Source: CAWIVH01 sp963839475
Lineage (GTDB): Bacteria > Acidobacteriota > UBA6911
Length of the DNA: 64,000 nt
Assembly (NCBI GenBank): GCA_963839475.1
Contig: CAWIVH010000020.1
Span: 434,001-498,000 of the forward strand
Direction of reading: 5' to 3'
In this document: positions 26,182 to 35,876 of the stretch, piece after piece
How positions within the stretch are numbered: the stretch's first letter is position 1
Layout of the letters: the number at the start of each line of letters is the position of its first letter
Made by a program: the position numbers and the translations under genes
The notes under the pieces: model-generated
The model's database searches: none
Told to the model about the DNA's origin: nothing
The model's input: only the letters and a program-made list of their open reading frames with translations

Positions 26182-28107
26182 ATGTTGGATATAATGCGCC
26201 GCAAAAAGCGGCTCAAATTTGTGCTCTGGTTAGTGATTTTCGCCCTCTCGATGGGCATGTTGCTGTTTTTCGTACCCGGGCAGAATATGGGTGTCAGCGG
26301 GCCGGACTCCTACGCAGCCTCCGTGGATGGCGATGATATTCCCATCAAAGACCTGAACGACACTTATAAGCGGATGCTCGACAACTTCAGCCAGGGCGGC
26401 CGCAACAAATTGGACCCGGAAATACTCAAACAACTGGGAATAGGCCGTCAGGCATTGGACGCCCTCATCAGCGTCCGGGTCATCAATTACTCTGCCAAGA
26501 AGCTCGGCCTGAACGTGTCGCCCCAGGAAGTCCGCGAGGCCGTCGAAAACAATCCGAACTTCCAGGATCGCGGCGTATTCATCGGCGTGGAACGCTACAA
26601 GGCCATGCTGGGATCCAACAACCTGAGCGTAACCCAGTTTGAAGAAGGGATGCACAACATGCTCCTTTCAAGCAAGCTCAGGAACATCGTTACGGATTCC
26701 CTGAATGTCACGGAACGCGAGTTGCGCGACCAGTACGTTCGCGACAACATCGAGGCTCAAGTCAGCTTCGTGACGATGAAACGGGAGGACGTAAAAAAGA
26801 AAGTCAAACCGGTCGAGGCGGACCTTCGCGCCTATTTCGAATCGCACAAGGACCGGTACAAAGTCGGCGAACAACGGCGAATCCAATACCTGCTGCTTTC
26901 CATGGCGGCTATGGCCGACACCATCCAGGTTTCCCAGAAGGAAATCGAGGAGGAATGGGCCAAACAGTCGAAGGAAGATTCGGTTGACGCCAGCCATATA
27001 CTGCTGTCCGTGAAAGATCCGGCCCAGGAGGCGGAGGTCAAGACCAAAGCCGAAGATATCCTCAAGCGCGCCAAAGCCGGAGAAGATTTCGCTGAATTGG
27101 CCAAAAAATACTCGGACGACCCCGGGTCCAAAGCAAACGGCGGCAATCTTGGCCTTTTCCAGCGCGGAAAGATGGTTAAAGAATTTGATGACGCTGCCTT
27201 CAACCTGAAGCCGGGGGAAATATCCGACCTGGTTCGAACGCAGTACGGATTCCACATCATCAAAGTGCTCCGCCGAGTGACCCCTACGCTCGAAATCAGC
27301 CGAAAATCGCTGGAACGCGCCATCCAGTTGAACAAGGTAAGTGATCTCATCAAGAGAAAAGCATTGGAGGCCACCAAGCTTATCGAGAAGGAAAAGGATC
27401 TGAAGGTGGTCGCAAAGCAACTCAATGCCCCTGCAGAAGTCCAGGAAACCGGATGGCTGACCAAGGAATTGGACCCGATGGCGAACGGTATTTCGCAGGC
27501 CCTGCTGGATGAAACGTTCCGTCTCAAAGAGGTGGGGTCGATCGGCGGGGCGCAGGACCACCCCTTGGGGATGGCCATACCCAAGCTGATTGAAGCCAGG
27601 CTGCCCAAACCTCCCGACTTCGTGGAATCCAAAGCAAAAGTGGAAAAGGATTACCTGGAAGATAAATCGCTCGAATTACTGAAGAGCGATCTGCAGCAAA
27701 TCGCGAATTCTGTGGCTCAGGCAGGGGATCTGGAAAAGGCAGCCAAGAAGGCGGGTCTGACTGCCAAAACGAGCGCCTCATTCAAAAGGGATGGCACCCC
27801 GGACGCCGATGTCGCCAATTCCCCCGAATTCAACCTGGCCGCCTTTGAATTGAATGTAGGTGCAACCAGCGAGCCGATCCTTCTGGAAGGGGGAGCACGA
27901 GCAGCGATCCTTCAGGTAAAATCGCGCACTCCTTTTGATGAGGCGGCTTTCGTCAAACAAAAGTCGGATCTTCGAGAACGCCTGCTTTCAAACCTGCGTG
28001 ACTCCTACTTCCAGGAATATGTCCGAAGGGTTCAGGATGACCTTGAAAAGGCCGGAAAGATACGGATCAATCCCAAGGCTCTCGACGAAGTGTCGATGGT
28101 GCGCTGA
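26182..28107 (+). CDS. PpiD/SurA-type peptidyl-prolyl isomerase foldase
   Basis: 641 residues with the PpiD layout: a cytosolic N-terminus MLDIMRRKKRLKFVL, one membrane anchor (about 12-31), a SurA_N-like chaperone region (VDGDDIPIKDLNDTYKRM..), a parvulin domain (about 269-363: DASHILLSVKD, KYSDDPGSKANGGNLG, YGFHIIKV) and a long C-terminal chaperone half. It would help fold exported proteins at the periplasmic face. GGAGG lies 12 bases before the ATG. A strong terminator follows at 28132. Confidence 0.9.
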   Translation: MLDIMRRKKRLKFVLWLVIFALSMGMLLFFVPGQNMGVSGPDSYAASVDGDDIPIKDLNDTYKRMLDNFSQGGRNKLDPEILKQLGIGRQALDALISVRVINYSAKKLGLNVSPQEVREAVENNPNFQDRGVFIGVERYKAMLGSNNLSVTQFEEGMHNMLLSSKLRNIVTDSLNVTERELRDQYVRDNIEAQVSFVTMKREDVKKKVKPVEADLRAYFESHKDRYKVGEQRRIQYLLLSMAAMADTIQVSQKEIEEEWAKQSKEDSVDASHILLSVKDPAQEAEVKTKAEDILKRAKAGEDFAELAKKYSDDPGSKANGGNLGLFQRGKMVKEFDDAAFNLKPGEISDLVRTQYGFHIIKVLRRVTPTLEISRKSLERAIQLNKVSDLIKRKALEATKLIEKEKDLKVVAKQLNAPAEVQETGWLTKELDPMANGISQALLDETFRLKEVGSIGGAQDHPLGMAIPKLIEARLPKPPDFVESKAKVEKDYLEDKSLELLKSDLQQIANSVAQAGDLEKAAKKAGLTAKTSASFKRDGTPDADVANSPEFNLAAFELNVGATSEPILLEGGARAAILQVKSRTPFDEAAFVKQKSDLRERLLSNLRDSYFQEYVRRVQDDLEKAGKIRINPKALDEVSMVR

Positions 28108-28131
28108 AGGGTAGGCCGACAGGAAGAATAA

Positions 28132-28175
28132 GGGCGCAGCGGGTGATCACCGTATCCGCTGCGCCCGTTTTTTTT
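28132..28175 (+). terminator. Rho-independent terminator of the ppiD-like gene
   Basis: GGGCGCAGCGG (28132-28142) pairs with CCGCTGCGCCC (28156-28166), a perfect 11-bp stem, followed by G and eight T. Confidence 0.93.
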
Positions 28176-28202
28176 CGGGGTGGAGGATGTTCCGCTGCGA
28201 AG

Positions 28203-28826
28203 TCAGCCGGCCAGTGATTTGATTGCGGTTTCCGATGAAGCGTCCTGAAGCGAACGAGCATATTGGTGCAGCCGCTCGACCGACGATACCAGGCGTCCCA
28301 GCTCTGAATGCAACTTCTCCATATCAGACCTGATCTTGCCCGTGCATTGGTCGTTCAGCAGGGCAAGCTGCAAAAAACCCATGGTCACAGCCAGGGGATT
28401 GTTCATATCGTGGGATATCATTCGCAGCTTCTGCCCCACTTCCGACAGCACATCGAGGCCGGTTTCCCTGGGTGCTACCTGCGCACCCATCGACACCACC
28501 ATCAGGAATCCCAGGTGGCTGTAACCCGATAAGGTGCTGATTACACCTTCGGTAGTGAGCTGAACTCCACTCCGGTTGACGATTATCAGCTCCCCTTCCC
28601 AGGTTCCCCAATCCGCTGCCGCCTTGAGAATCTCCTGGAATTCATACGCCGACTTATCAGCCATGAGGTAGGTGACCGGCCGGCCCACCAGTTCCCTCGA
28701 CGTGTAGCCCGTCCACTGCTCCGCTCCGGAGGATAAAGATGCAATAATGGCGTCCGAGGAGAAGGTCACCGCGATGCAGCGGAGCGATTGAAAGATTGGG
28801 GGCATAGTTGTCACAATGCCGGGCAC
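28203..28826 (-). CDS. PAS-HisKA protein lacking an ATPase domain
   Basis: 207 residues: a PAS domain (about 15-120, with ASLSSGAEQWTGYTSRELVGRPV and WEGELIIVNRSG) and a dimerisation/phospho-acceptor helix pair with ISHDMNNPLAVTMGFLQLAL. The gene stops right after the helices (about residue 205); no N, G1 or G2 box is present and the next sequence is a terminator. It cannot autophosphorylate alone and may act as a phosphotransfer or dimerisation partner. GTG 28826 sits inside a hairpin (CGGCAC..GTGCCG), so ATG 28805 may be the true start. Confidence 0.75.
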   Translation of the reverse strand: MPGIVTTMPPIFQSLRCIAVTFSSDAIIASLSSGAEQWTGYTSRELVGRPVTYLMADKSAYEFQEILKAAADWGTWEGELIIVNRSGVQLTTEGVISTLSGYSHLGFLMVVSMGAQVAPRETGLDVLSEVGQKLRMISHDMNNPLAVTMGFLQLALLNDQCTGKIRSDMEKLHSELGRLVSSVERLHQYARSLQDASSETAIKSLAG

Positions 28827-29287
28827 GTATCCCGTGCCGATTCATCCGTATGCAAATCGGCCCGGGAATCGCTGCCGGCATTCAAAGTCCCAGCTTCGGC
28901 AGCACACATATCCACAAAATCAGCACCCCACCTCTATCGTCATAGCGGCAATGAGTGATTAGAGAATTGTCACCGAGCGCGATGGGGCAGCGATTTATCC
29001 GTCGATTCCGAGGCCACCTGCTTGGAATGGACTGTTGGTCCAGAGAATGAGATTTGCCAGCACACTTCAGCTAAGACCTAAGTGAAATCATATCAACATT
29101 TAAAATGACCCATACTCCTGGAATGTGGTACGCGCAGAAAACCGGAATCGACTCTCATTGTGGCCGCTTTGATTTAGGAGGCAGGATTTGCTTTTTGGAA
29201 CTTTTGACCGGGACCGTCACCAGTCCGTTCCGCGACCAACATAAAAACAGCCTGAGTCCGGCCGGGAAGGAACCCGCTCCCCAAACA
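28827..29287. other. 461-base stretch without a recognisable gene
   Basis: Upstream of the PAS-HisKA gene and downstream of the YdjM-like gene. I see no motif, tRNA or strong hairpin apart from the one at the PAS-gene start. Confidence 0.4.
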
Positions 29288-29752
29288 TCACGGATCCGAC
29301 TCCGAATGCGGAAGCTTTTCCAGGAATGGGTTGTAAAGAACCATTTTTTCAAATCGGAATCGATGGAATGCCCGGTAAGTCAGGAAATAGGTCCACCGAT
29401 GAAGGTGGGCATTATAAAACTGATCCCCCAATAGGTGTAGAACATAGCCCGTTGTCAGTCCCCATCCCAACTGCCGACATCCGGGAAGGGTCGATATCCA
29501 GGCATAAAACGGGATATACTCGTAACCGTGCAAAATGTCGTAAAACTTTTTGGAAGTTCCGTAGTAGCAGAAATCAAAAAGCTTACGTGGATCCAAAGTG
29601 AATCCCCGATTCAGCCATAGTTCGAACAGGTGATCCACGTCGATGAACACGCCGATCAGACAGCAGGATATGCCCGCCACCCATGATTTTAACAGCAGCC
29701 CGAGTATCACCCCGGAACCGAGGCTGATGGTCACGTGTTGATCGGGCGTCAA
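29288..29752 (-). CDS. YdjM-like membrane-bound putative metal-dependent hydrolase
   Basis: 154 residues. Early DQHVTISLGSG, then two or three hydrophobic segments, an acidic/histidine cluster FIDVDHLFE, HGYEYIPF and GYVLHLLGDQFYN. Conserved His and Asp at these spots recall the YdjM/DUF457 inner-membrane hydrolase family; activity is unproven. TTG 29750-29752 is chosen because AAGGAG lies 7 bases upstream and no in-frame ATG would keep the first histidine. Confidence 0.6.
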   Translation of the reverse strand: MTPDQHVTISLGSGVILGLLLKSWVAGISCCLIGVFIDVDHLFELWLNRGFTLDPRKLFDFCYYGTSKKFYDILHGYEYIPFYAWISTLPGCRQLGWGLTTGYVLHLLGDQFYNAHLHRWTYFLTYRAFHRFRFEKMVLYNPFLEKLPHSESDP

Positions 29753-29903
29753 TCAAAGGCTCCTTCGGTTTTTGTTCAAAGAAACAAAAATCTACCATAA
29801 ATTCAGCTTGGGGTCCTTTGTGTTTAGATCGATTACGGTTTGGTCGGTCGAGACGCACTTCTTCCGTATCAAAATGCGGGAGATTTCCCCTCATTGGGAC
29901 GCA

Positions 29904-30701
29904 TCAGGGTCCAGGGCCCTTGGTCTGTAATCCGGCAGCAGTGGTGGCGCCGGCTTCCGGCATGATCGACCGGTCTGGAGACCGGGCTCCAGGCAGGGTC
30001 ATCAGGCTAATAATCGACTCCACCACCCGGCTGGGTGGCACGTGGTCGGTGTTGAAGACCAGGTCGTAAGCGGTTGGGTCATCAATGTTTCTTTTGAAAT
30101 AATGACGGATAAAATTCCGGCGCTCGACGTCGTTTTCCAGCATTCGTCCCAGCGCTTCCTCCGAGGTGAGATTCCATCGAAGAGACAGGCGACTGGAGCG
30201 AACCTCCTGGGAGCCGACGATCCGGATATGAAGTCCGCCTTTTTCGCTTCGCAGGACAAAATTGGCACCCCGGCCCACGAGGATTACGGAGCCCCGCGTT
30301 GCGAGGCAAGTAAGGGTCTTGAGGAGTGATTCCCGGTACTCGGTGACACCGAAAGATCCTCCCTCGGCCATCCGCAGCAGTCTTTGAACGGTTTCGTGAA
30401 CAAGATCCTGTGCACGCTCATCCAGCTGTTGGACGAAATGCTGGCGCACATGGCTGTTGTTCGCAATATATTCCACGAGCTCCTTATCATAGACGGGCCA
30501 ACCAATCCGCTGCCCAAGATCTTGAGCGATCGTATCTCCCAGGCTGCCTCTGTCTCTTGAGATAGTGATGAAGCGGTAGTTCAGGCTGGGGTCCGGCGCC
30601 GGCCGGATTTGGCTCGCCTTATCAAGGGTATCGTGCAGGAGCATCTGTCGCTCAATGATGCGGGCGGCATTGTACGGGTGACCGGATTGCTTTGCGTCCA
30701 T
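29904..30701 (-). CDS. Cytidylate-kinase-like family protein
   Basis: About 265 residues. After about 45 variable residues comes FITISRDRGSLGDTIAQDLGQRIGWPVYDKELV, a P-loop-like start of the Cytidylate_kin2 family, in which the canonical GKS is altered. RGSVILVGRGANFVL and RNFIRHYFKRNIDDPTAYDLVFNTDHVPP follow, typical of the family. The substrate is not known; it is not the essential Cmk. ATG 30699-30701 follows AGGAGG. It runs divergent from the small zinc protein gene at 30916. Confidence 0.8.
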   Translation of the reverse strand: MDAKQSGHPYNAARIIERQMLLHDTLDKASQIRPAPDPSLNYRFITISRDRGSLGDTIAQDLGQRIGWPVYDKELVEYIANNSHVRQHFVQQLDERAQDLVHETVQRLLRMAEGGSFGVTEYRESLLKTLTCLATRGSVILVGRGANFVLRSEKGGLHIRIVGSQEVRSSRLSLRWNLTSEEALGRMLENDVERRNFIRHYFKRNIDDPTAYDLVFNTDHVPPSRVVESIISLMTLPGARSPDRSIMPEAGATTAAGLQTKGPGP

Positions 30702-30915
30702 CGCGACCTCCTGGAATCCGGCTTTGTTGTCATATATAGTATCACTTCGGCAGCAGGATGGGGTCAGATTTTCAAACACTCAAGCCCCGAAGCAGGTCAG
30801 TAACTGCCGCTGCAGGGTCTCAAGCCTGCGGGCACAAGTCTTGAGCTAAGCGCTTTCCCCGAGCATCTTTCGATATCGGATCAGTCAGCGCCTAACCCGA
30901 AGGAGGTCAGAAGAA

Positions 30916-31167
30916 ATGGATCGCGATAAGGCGAAACAAAAGCTTGGGCAGCGCATCCATCGTTGTTCCGGCTGCTATGCGGCATTCTACCTCAAGGATA
31001 TGTGGCTCGGACCTGAGGCCACGTACTACTGCACGGACTGCAAAAACGATTCCATGTTCCATTTTGACGAATTCGTCGACAAGCTCGATGTCTCGAGCCT
31101 GCCCAGCATCCAGGAAGAAACGGACGAAACCACGCAGTGCCAGAATCCGTTCACCCGCCAGGTGTGA
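30916..31167 (+). CDS. Small zinc-ribbon protein
   Basis: 83 residues. CSGCYAAFYLKDMWL and YYCTDCKND form a four-cysteine zinc or iron site (Cys at about 18, 21, 39, 42), followed by an acidic tail. AAGGAGG precedes the ATG. It ends 33 bases before the nucleotidyltransferase/kinase fusion and is probably cotranscribed. No named family is recognised; it could be an adaptor or nucleic-acid-binding protein. Confidence 0.7.
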   Translation: MDRDKAKQKLGQRIHRCSGCYAAFYLKDMWLGPEATYYCTDCKNDSMFHFDEFVDKLDVSSLPSIQEETDETTQCQNPFTRQV

Positions 31168-31200
31168 CGGTTTTCGGGATTGATTGGAGCTGATACTGCG

Positions 31201-34149
31201 ATGGACGTGCAACTGCGTGCCGATCATCGGATCCTCCGCGACGCTGCATCCACACGCGCAGAAAAGGTCCTCAACCCTGAAGCTGTGACCGGCCACCTGC
31301 CTTTGGATGCCACCCAGCCAGTCCTTGTCCTGCTTGCAGCCGGCCGTGGAACGCGATTTGGCGAAAATCCCAAATGCATCCAGCCGGTCTGTGGCCTTCC
31401 CCTCGCGCGGCACACCATCCAGGCCTTCAAATCCGTTTTCGGCTCGATGGCGCTGTGTGTCGTCGGGTATCGGCAAGATGAGATCATGCGGGCGCTGGGC
31501 GACGACCTGATTTTCATCCGCTCGGAAAATCCGGTGGGAGGAACCGCATTCGCAGCCTACGAGGCCCTGAGCCTGTCCCTGCTGGACGAGGTCGATGCGC
31601 TCCTGCTGATCGGCATGGGCGACCGCATCGTAACCCCGGGAATTCTGAGATCGTTGATTGAGAGGCATTTTGCCGCCCCGCGCGAAGCGGATCTGACCTT
31701 TTTGACCGCCCGCTATTCCATCCCGAACAACCACGGCAAAGGGCGGATCCTGCGCGACGCCGAGGGAATGGTGCTGGGGATCATTGAACAGCAGGATATC
31801 GATGCTACGCCGGACGTGAAACTGCGAAGCACGCTGAATGGCCTCACCGAGGGCAATTGTCCCCTGTATGCAATTCGAGCCAGCAGGCTCCGACGGCATG
31901 CCCATGACATTTCCAGCAACAATGCGCAGGGACAGTTTTATCTCACCGATCTGATTGGACACGTCAGAGGTTCCGGCGGCCTGATCCGCACCATCAGCAT
32001 CTCGCCGGAAGATTTTGAATATCGTTTGTTATGCGCCGATCTTACGCGCCCCTCCGATCTTCCATCCCTCGAGGAGGCGGTGCGATCCAGCGCGATCCCC
32101 GAAAATCCACCCGGCTCCACGGTGGCGGCGGCAGCGCAGGCTTTCCGCAAGGGGCGTCCCGCCGGCCAGGTGGAATCGATCGCTGCTCAGTTCGAGGAGC
32201 TGTGGAAGGCAGCCGAAGGCGCTCACCTGGGCTTCGCGGCTGACAAGCCGGTCGCCTTGGGCGTTTCCGGGGGCCGCTTTCGCATAGCTTTTATGCACCC
32301 TGATATGGGCAGGTTTTACGGACCGGCGTGGCAAACCCCTATCGGCGCCAAAAACGAAGCCGGCAGGGAACAGGTCGTGATTGCGGTGCAGGAATCCGAT
32401 GACCGCCGTATTCATCTATATCCTACCAACGAAGAATTCCGAGAAAAACTGGACTCCATAGCCTCCGATGATGCTTCCATGTATCCGGGCGAGGAAATCA
32501 TCGACTGGTACAGCTACGAGAGTTTCGGAACGCAATTGGCGGAAAATCTCCTGCTCTCCCTGGGGTATTTCACCGACGATGAAATCAACCGGCGTCGTGA
32601 GCTGGGGAAACCCCTGCCGCCGCCATCCCTCTGGGTGAGTACCAGCATGAGGCGGCCCTTTTCCCTGATAGGCAACGCCATCGCTTCTCTCCGAACGGTG
32701 CGGACGGGTGAAATGGGAACGAGGATCCAGGCGGTGCTGGGGCGCGACCATTTTCGCGGGCTCCGCATCATCGCCACCGGCAATATCCCGAGGGGGGGAT
32801 TCTCCAGCTCTTCAGCCGTCACTGTCGCCACCAAGAACGCGCTCAACGCACTTTTCGATCTCGGCATCTCCAGCGACATGCTCGTTCATCTCTCGTGTCA
32901 GGCGGAATACGGCACCGGTGTCAGGGCCGGGTCCTTGGACCAGGCAACAGAGCAAAAAGGGATTGCAGGACAAGGTACGCTCATTTCATCGAATCCGCGC
33001 GACAGTTACCGGATACTCGGAACCTTCCCGGTTCCGGCTTCGCGGTTTCGAGTGATTTTCCCCTATACGGTCGACAGAGACCGCGCCGCCTGGCAGTGGT
33101 CGGCAGGAAGCTATTCGGCAGCTCCAATCCCGGGTGGCCAGACCACAGCCGAAATGCGGAAAATTACCGGGAAAGCAGCGGAATTGGCCGCCTTCCTGGT
33201 TCAGCTTCCCCTCGAAAAGGACTTCTTCAAACCACTGGAACGGGAGTTAATCGAAACCGGAACCTTAAGTCCCGGGCTTCTCCGCTCCGTCTATCAGCTG
33301 CTACTCGAGCTCCCCCTCCTGATCAGTAAAGAGGATTTGCTGACAAAAATTTCCAGCACCAGGGAGTGGTTCAGCAGCCGGCTGGCCGAGCTTGAAAAGA
33401 TCCCGACAAAGGCCGCTGATGAAAAAACCGATGCCACCATCCAATCGCTTTTCGCCGGGTGGCGCGATCCCGTATTGGTGCGAAAGCTGTCGAATGGAAA
33501 ACTGGCTCGTGAAACCGGAGTGCCCCTCCGAGCTATGGTGGCGTATCTGTTCGGTGAAGTCGCCAAGAACTTTTACCTGATTCACCATACCGACGAGTGG
33601 ATCGAGTGGGTCACACGGTCGCAGAGAGGAGACCGGTGCTTTGAAATCGATCCACACCTCCTGCCAGCCCATGAAGAAATGATGGCAGAACTCCCCTGGG
33701 AAGCCGGCTGCGCCGGCCCCGCGAGGCTTAATCGGTGGCTCGAGGAAACAGGGGCCGCCCCATTCGACTACGACCGCGGCCTGGACGACGCGTCCCTGTC
33801 TGTTCCTGATCCGCCGGGCCTGCATCTGATGGAAGGATCCAATTTCTTCCGCGGGCTTGCACTGATCGACCTGGCGGAGGCGATGTTGAAAAGGGCTTTC
33901 GGGGCACAAAACCTGGCCGTTCGAGTCAACGCCGCAGGACAGGGGGACTTCTTCCAGGTGCATATCGATACCGCCAGAGTGTCGGTCGAAAAAGTGAAAG
34001 AATTCATACAAAAGGCGTTCTATCGCCGGTTCGGCCTGGAGCCGGCACTGCCCTTTGTGGAAACGCACCCCGGAGGCGGCGCCACAGGGGCGCGCTTGGA
34101 AAGGTTTGACCAACTGCCCGAATTGATCAGGATCCTGAGGAAAAGATGA
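31201..34149 (+). CDS. Fusion of sugar nucleotidyltransferase and GHMP-type kinase
   Basis: About 982 residues. The N-terminal half (about 40-280) is a nucleotidyltransferase with VLLAAGRGTRFGENPKCIQPVCG and NPVGGTAFA, as in GlmU/GalU-type enzymes. The C-terminal half resembles galactokinase/fucokinase: SGGRFRIAFMHPDMGR, then the ATP loop IPRGGFSSSSAVTVATKNAL (near 530) and GVRAGSLDQATEQKG. Together they would phosphorylate a sugar and activate it to an NDP-sugar, in reverse order to the known fucokinase/GDP-fucose pyrophosphorylase reasoning. The substrate is unknown. ATG 31201 has GGAG 11 bases upstream; TTG 31180 is in frame. Confidence 0.8.
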   Translation: MDVQLRADHRILRDAASTRAEKVLNPEAVTGHLPLDATQPVLVLLAAGRGTRFGENPKCIQPVCGLPLARHTIQAFKSVFGSMALCVVGYRQDEIMRALGDDLIFIRSENPVGGTAFAAYEALSLSLLDEVDALLLIGMGDRIVTPGILRSLIERHFAAPREADLTFLTARYSIPNNHGKGRILRDAEGMVLGIIEQQDIDATPDVKLRSTLNGLTEGNCPLYAIRASRLRRHAHDISSNNAQGQFYLTDLIGHVRGSGGLIRTISISPEDFEYRLLCADLTRPSDLPSLEEAVRSSAIPENPPGSTVAAAAQAFRKGRPAGQVESIAAQFEELWKAAEGAHLGFAADKPVALGVSGGRFRIAFMHPDMGRFYGPAWQTPIGAKNEAGREQVVIAVQESDDRRIHLYPTNEEFREKLDSIASDDASMYPGEEIIDWYSYESFGTQLAENLLLSLGYFTDDEINRRRELGKPLPPPSLWVSTSMRRPFSLIGNAIASLRTVRTGEMGTRIQAVLGRDHFRGLRIIATGNIPRGGFSSSSAVTVATKNALNALFDLGISSDMLVHLSCQAEYGTGVRAGSLDQATEQKGIAGQGTLISSNPRDSYRILGTFPVPASRFRVIFPYTVDRDRAAWQWSAGSYSAAPIPGGQTTAEMRKITGKAAELAAFLVQLPLEKDFFKPLERELIETGTLSPGLLRSVYQLLLELPLLISKEDLLTKISSTREWFSSRLAELEKIPTKAADEKTDATIQSLFAGWRDPVLVRKLSNGKLARETGVPLRAMVAYLFGEVAKNFYLIHHTDEWIEWVTRSQRGDRCFEIDPHLLPAHEEMMAELPWEAGCAGPARLNRWLEETGAAPFDYDRGLDDASLSVPDPPGLHLMEGSNFFRGLALIDLAEAMLKRAFGAQNLAVRVNAAGQGDFFQVHIDTARVSVEKVKEFIQKAFYRRFGLEPALPFVETHPGGGATGARLERFDQLPELIRILRKR

Positions 34150-34194
34150 ATATTCGCCGACGGAGGGTGCCGGGATCAGGACCACCTCTTTCTT

Positions 34195-35808
34195 TTAGCG
34201 CGGGATTTCACTGAACATACGCAAAATAGGGTAAAACTCCTTCTTCTCCAGAACGTCGTCCATCAAATTCCAGGTTGCCAGACCGTCTTCCGATCTGGGC
34301 TCCAGCAGCAGGAAGACCAGGCGGCCCAGGGGTTGCGAGACGGGGACGGCAAGATAATCTCCCTTGACTTCCAACTCCGTCTCCAGCCACGATCCAGTCA
34401 AAGTCCGTTCCTGATGCCCCTGGTACTGGCGCGCGGCGGCGGTCGACGACTGGATTTTGAACTGCTCCACTTTGGCTGTGAATGGCTTCTCGAGCTTGAG
34501 GGAACGGATGCCGTGCGCCTCAAGGCGCTCTGCCACTTTCCGGATTAACCCCGGCACCAGGTAATAACGGGGCGCGCGCTCGGTATCGGTCGCTTCAAAG
34601 GTTCCGAAGAAGGGCATGGTCTCAGGCTTGCTGACGTCGGCCCGCCGCAGCATGACGGCACCGGTGAAGGGATTTCTTTCTTCCGTCACGTCACCCATGA
34701 GGACCTGTACCGGATCGGGCGACTTCCGGTATTTTGCGCGCAGGGCCAGGGATTGACCGACTATCGAAACACGGTCCGCCTCAGCTGTAACCTTGCGGAT
34801 TGCGTCGCCATTTCTCTGGACATAATCCAGAATCTCTTCCACAAAGCGCCGCGTCACCCTGATTCGGTCTTCAAAAGTAAGGTAGGCAAATGCTTCGCTG
34901 AGAATCGCAAGACGGTTCCGCAGGCCTATGTAGCTATGATTGTAGCGTGCAAGATGGTCCGAGGCATACCAGCCTCGTTCATCGCTGGAGCCTCTCCAGG
35001 GAAGGTTCCCGTAATAGAAAAAGTCCAGACCGTCATGTTCCTTGATCGAACGGGTCACCGCCGGCAGCAGATCTCTCCGCAAAAAATGAATGATTCCCTC
35101 ATCCACATTGGGATTCATCGGGGGTTCATAGGTCAATTGATAGGCGTGCCGGGTGCCGTTCGTAGTATGCAGGTCGATCGACACATGAGGATCATAGCGT
35201 GACAACAGCTGGGCGAGCGAACGGGCCTCAGGCGATTCGAGTTTCATGTGGTCGCGGTTCAAATCCAGATTCTGTGCATTGGCTCGCTGTCCCATCCCCC
35301 CAATGGGGCCATTTTGTGCGGGACGATTGGTTAGGTTAATGCGTTCGTTCCCATCCGCATTGTAGATTGGAGCCACCAGGAGGATCATGGTATCGAGCCA
35401 AGCCGTGTGCTCACCGGAAGCCACGGCTCGAAGCAGTTCCTGCATCGCCTCTTTTCCTTCCACTTCCCCGGCATGGATGTTGGCCTGGATATACACGCGG
35501 GTTTTACCGCTGGCTAGCACCGCTGCAGGTGAAACATCCTTGATGTTTCCCACCACAGCCAGCGGCAGCGCACGCCCTTCGAAGCTGTAGCCGAAGGTAC
35601 TGAGCCGGATGCGTGGGGATGCGGTGGCGAGCTCACGCATGAACTGCATCACATCGTCGTACCTGCTTGTTTCCTGGTAGCCGGTCCGCTCCGCGCGGGT
35701 TTTCAGCGCGCTGACATTCTTTTTCCCCTGGGCAGGAGAATGAAGGGAGAAGAAGACCAGGCCTCCCATGAGCAGGGCGGTATTTCGCAAGCAACTGGAA
35801 TATTTCAT
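34195..35808 (-). CDS. Secreted M14 zinc carboxypeptidase
   Basis: About 537 residues. Signal peptide MKYSSCLRNTALLMGGLVFF to LHSPAQG. The peptidase domain has the zinc ligands in ANIHAGEVEGKEAM (HxxE) and the third His in SIDLHTTNGT, substrate-binding NLDLNRDHMK, and the general-base Glu region LSEAFAYLTF. A C-terminal beta-rich region follows. It trims peptides in the periplasm or outside. ATG 35806-35808 gives the signal peptide; the upstream frame does not. Convergent with the fusion gene, 45 bases apart. Confidence 0.9.
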   Translation of the reverse strand: MKYSSCLRNTALLMGGLVFFSLHSPAQGKKNVSALKTRAERTGYQETSRYDDVMQFMRELATASPRIRLSTFGYSFEGRALPLAVVGNIKDVSPAAVLASGKTRVYIQANIHAGEVEGKEAMQELLRAVASGEHTAWLDTMILLVAPIYNADGNERINLTNRPAQNGPIGGMGQRANAQNLDLNRDHMKLESPEARSLAQLLSRYDPHVSIDLHTTNGTRHAYQLTYEPPMNPNVDEGIIHFLRRDLLPAVTRSIKEHDGLDFFYYGNLPWRGSSDERGWYASDHLARYNHSYIGLRNRLAILSEAFAYLTFEDRIRVTRRFVEEILDYVQRNGDAIRKVTAEADRVSIVGQSLALRAKYRKSPDPVQVLMGDVTEERNPFTGAVMLRRADVSKPETMPFFGTFEATDTERAPRYYLVPGLIRKVAERLEAHGIRSLKLEKPFTAKVEQFKIQSSTAAARQYQGHQERTLTGSWLETELEVKGDYLAVPVSQPLGRLVFLLLEPRSEDGLATWNLMDDVLEKKEFYPILRMFSEIPR

Positions 35809-35876
35809 CCTGAGGCGTCTCCTGTAGAAATGCCGCGACAGGGAATGCCGGGCAGAATTTTGATGTGAATAACCCG

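Noticed and set aside
29105..29434. Plus-strand open frame of 109 codons
   Set aside because: Its second half is antisense to the YdjM-like gene, and no ribosome site or motif supports it.
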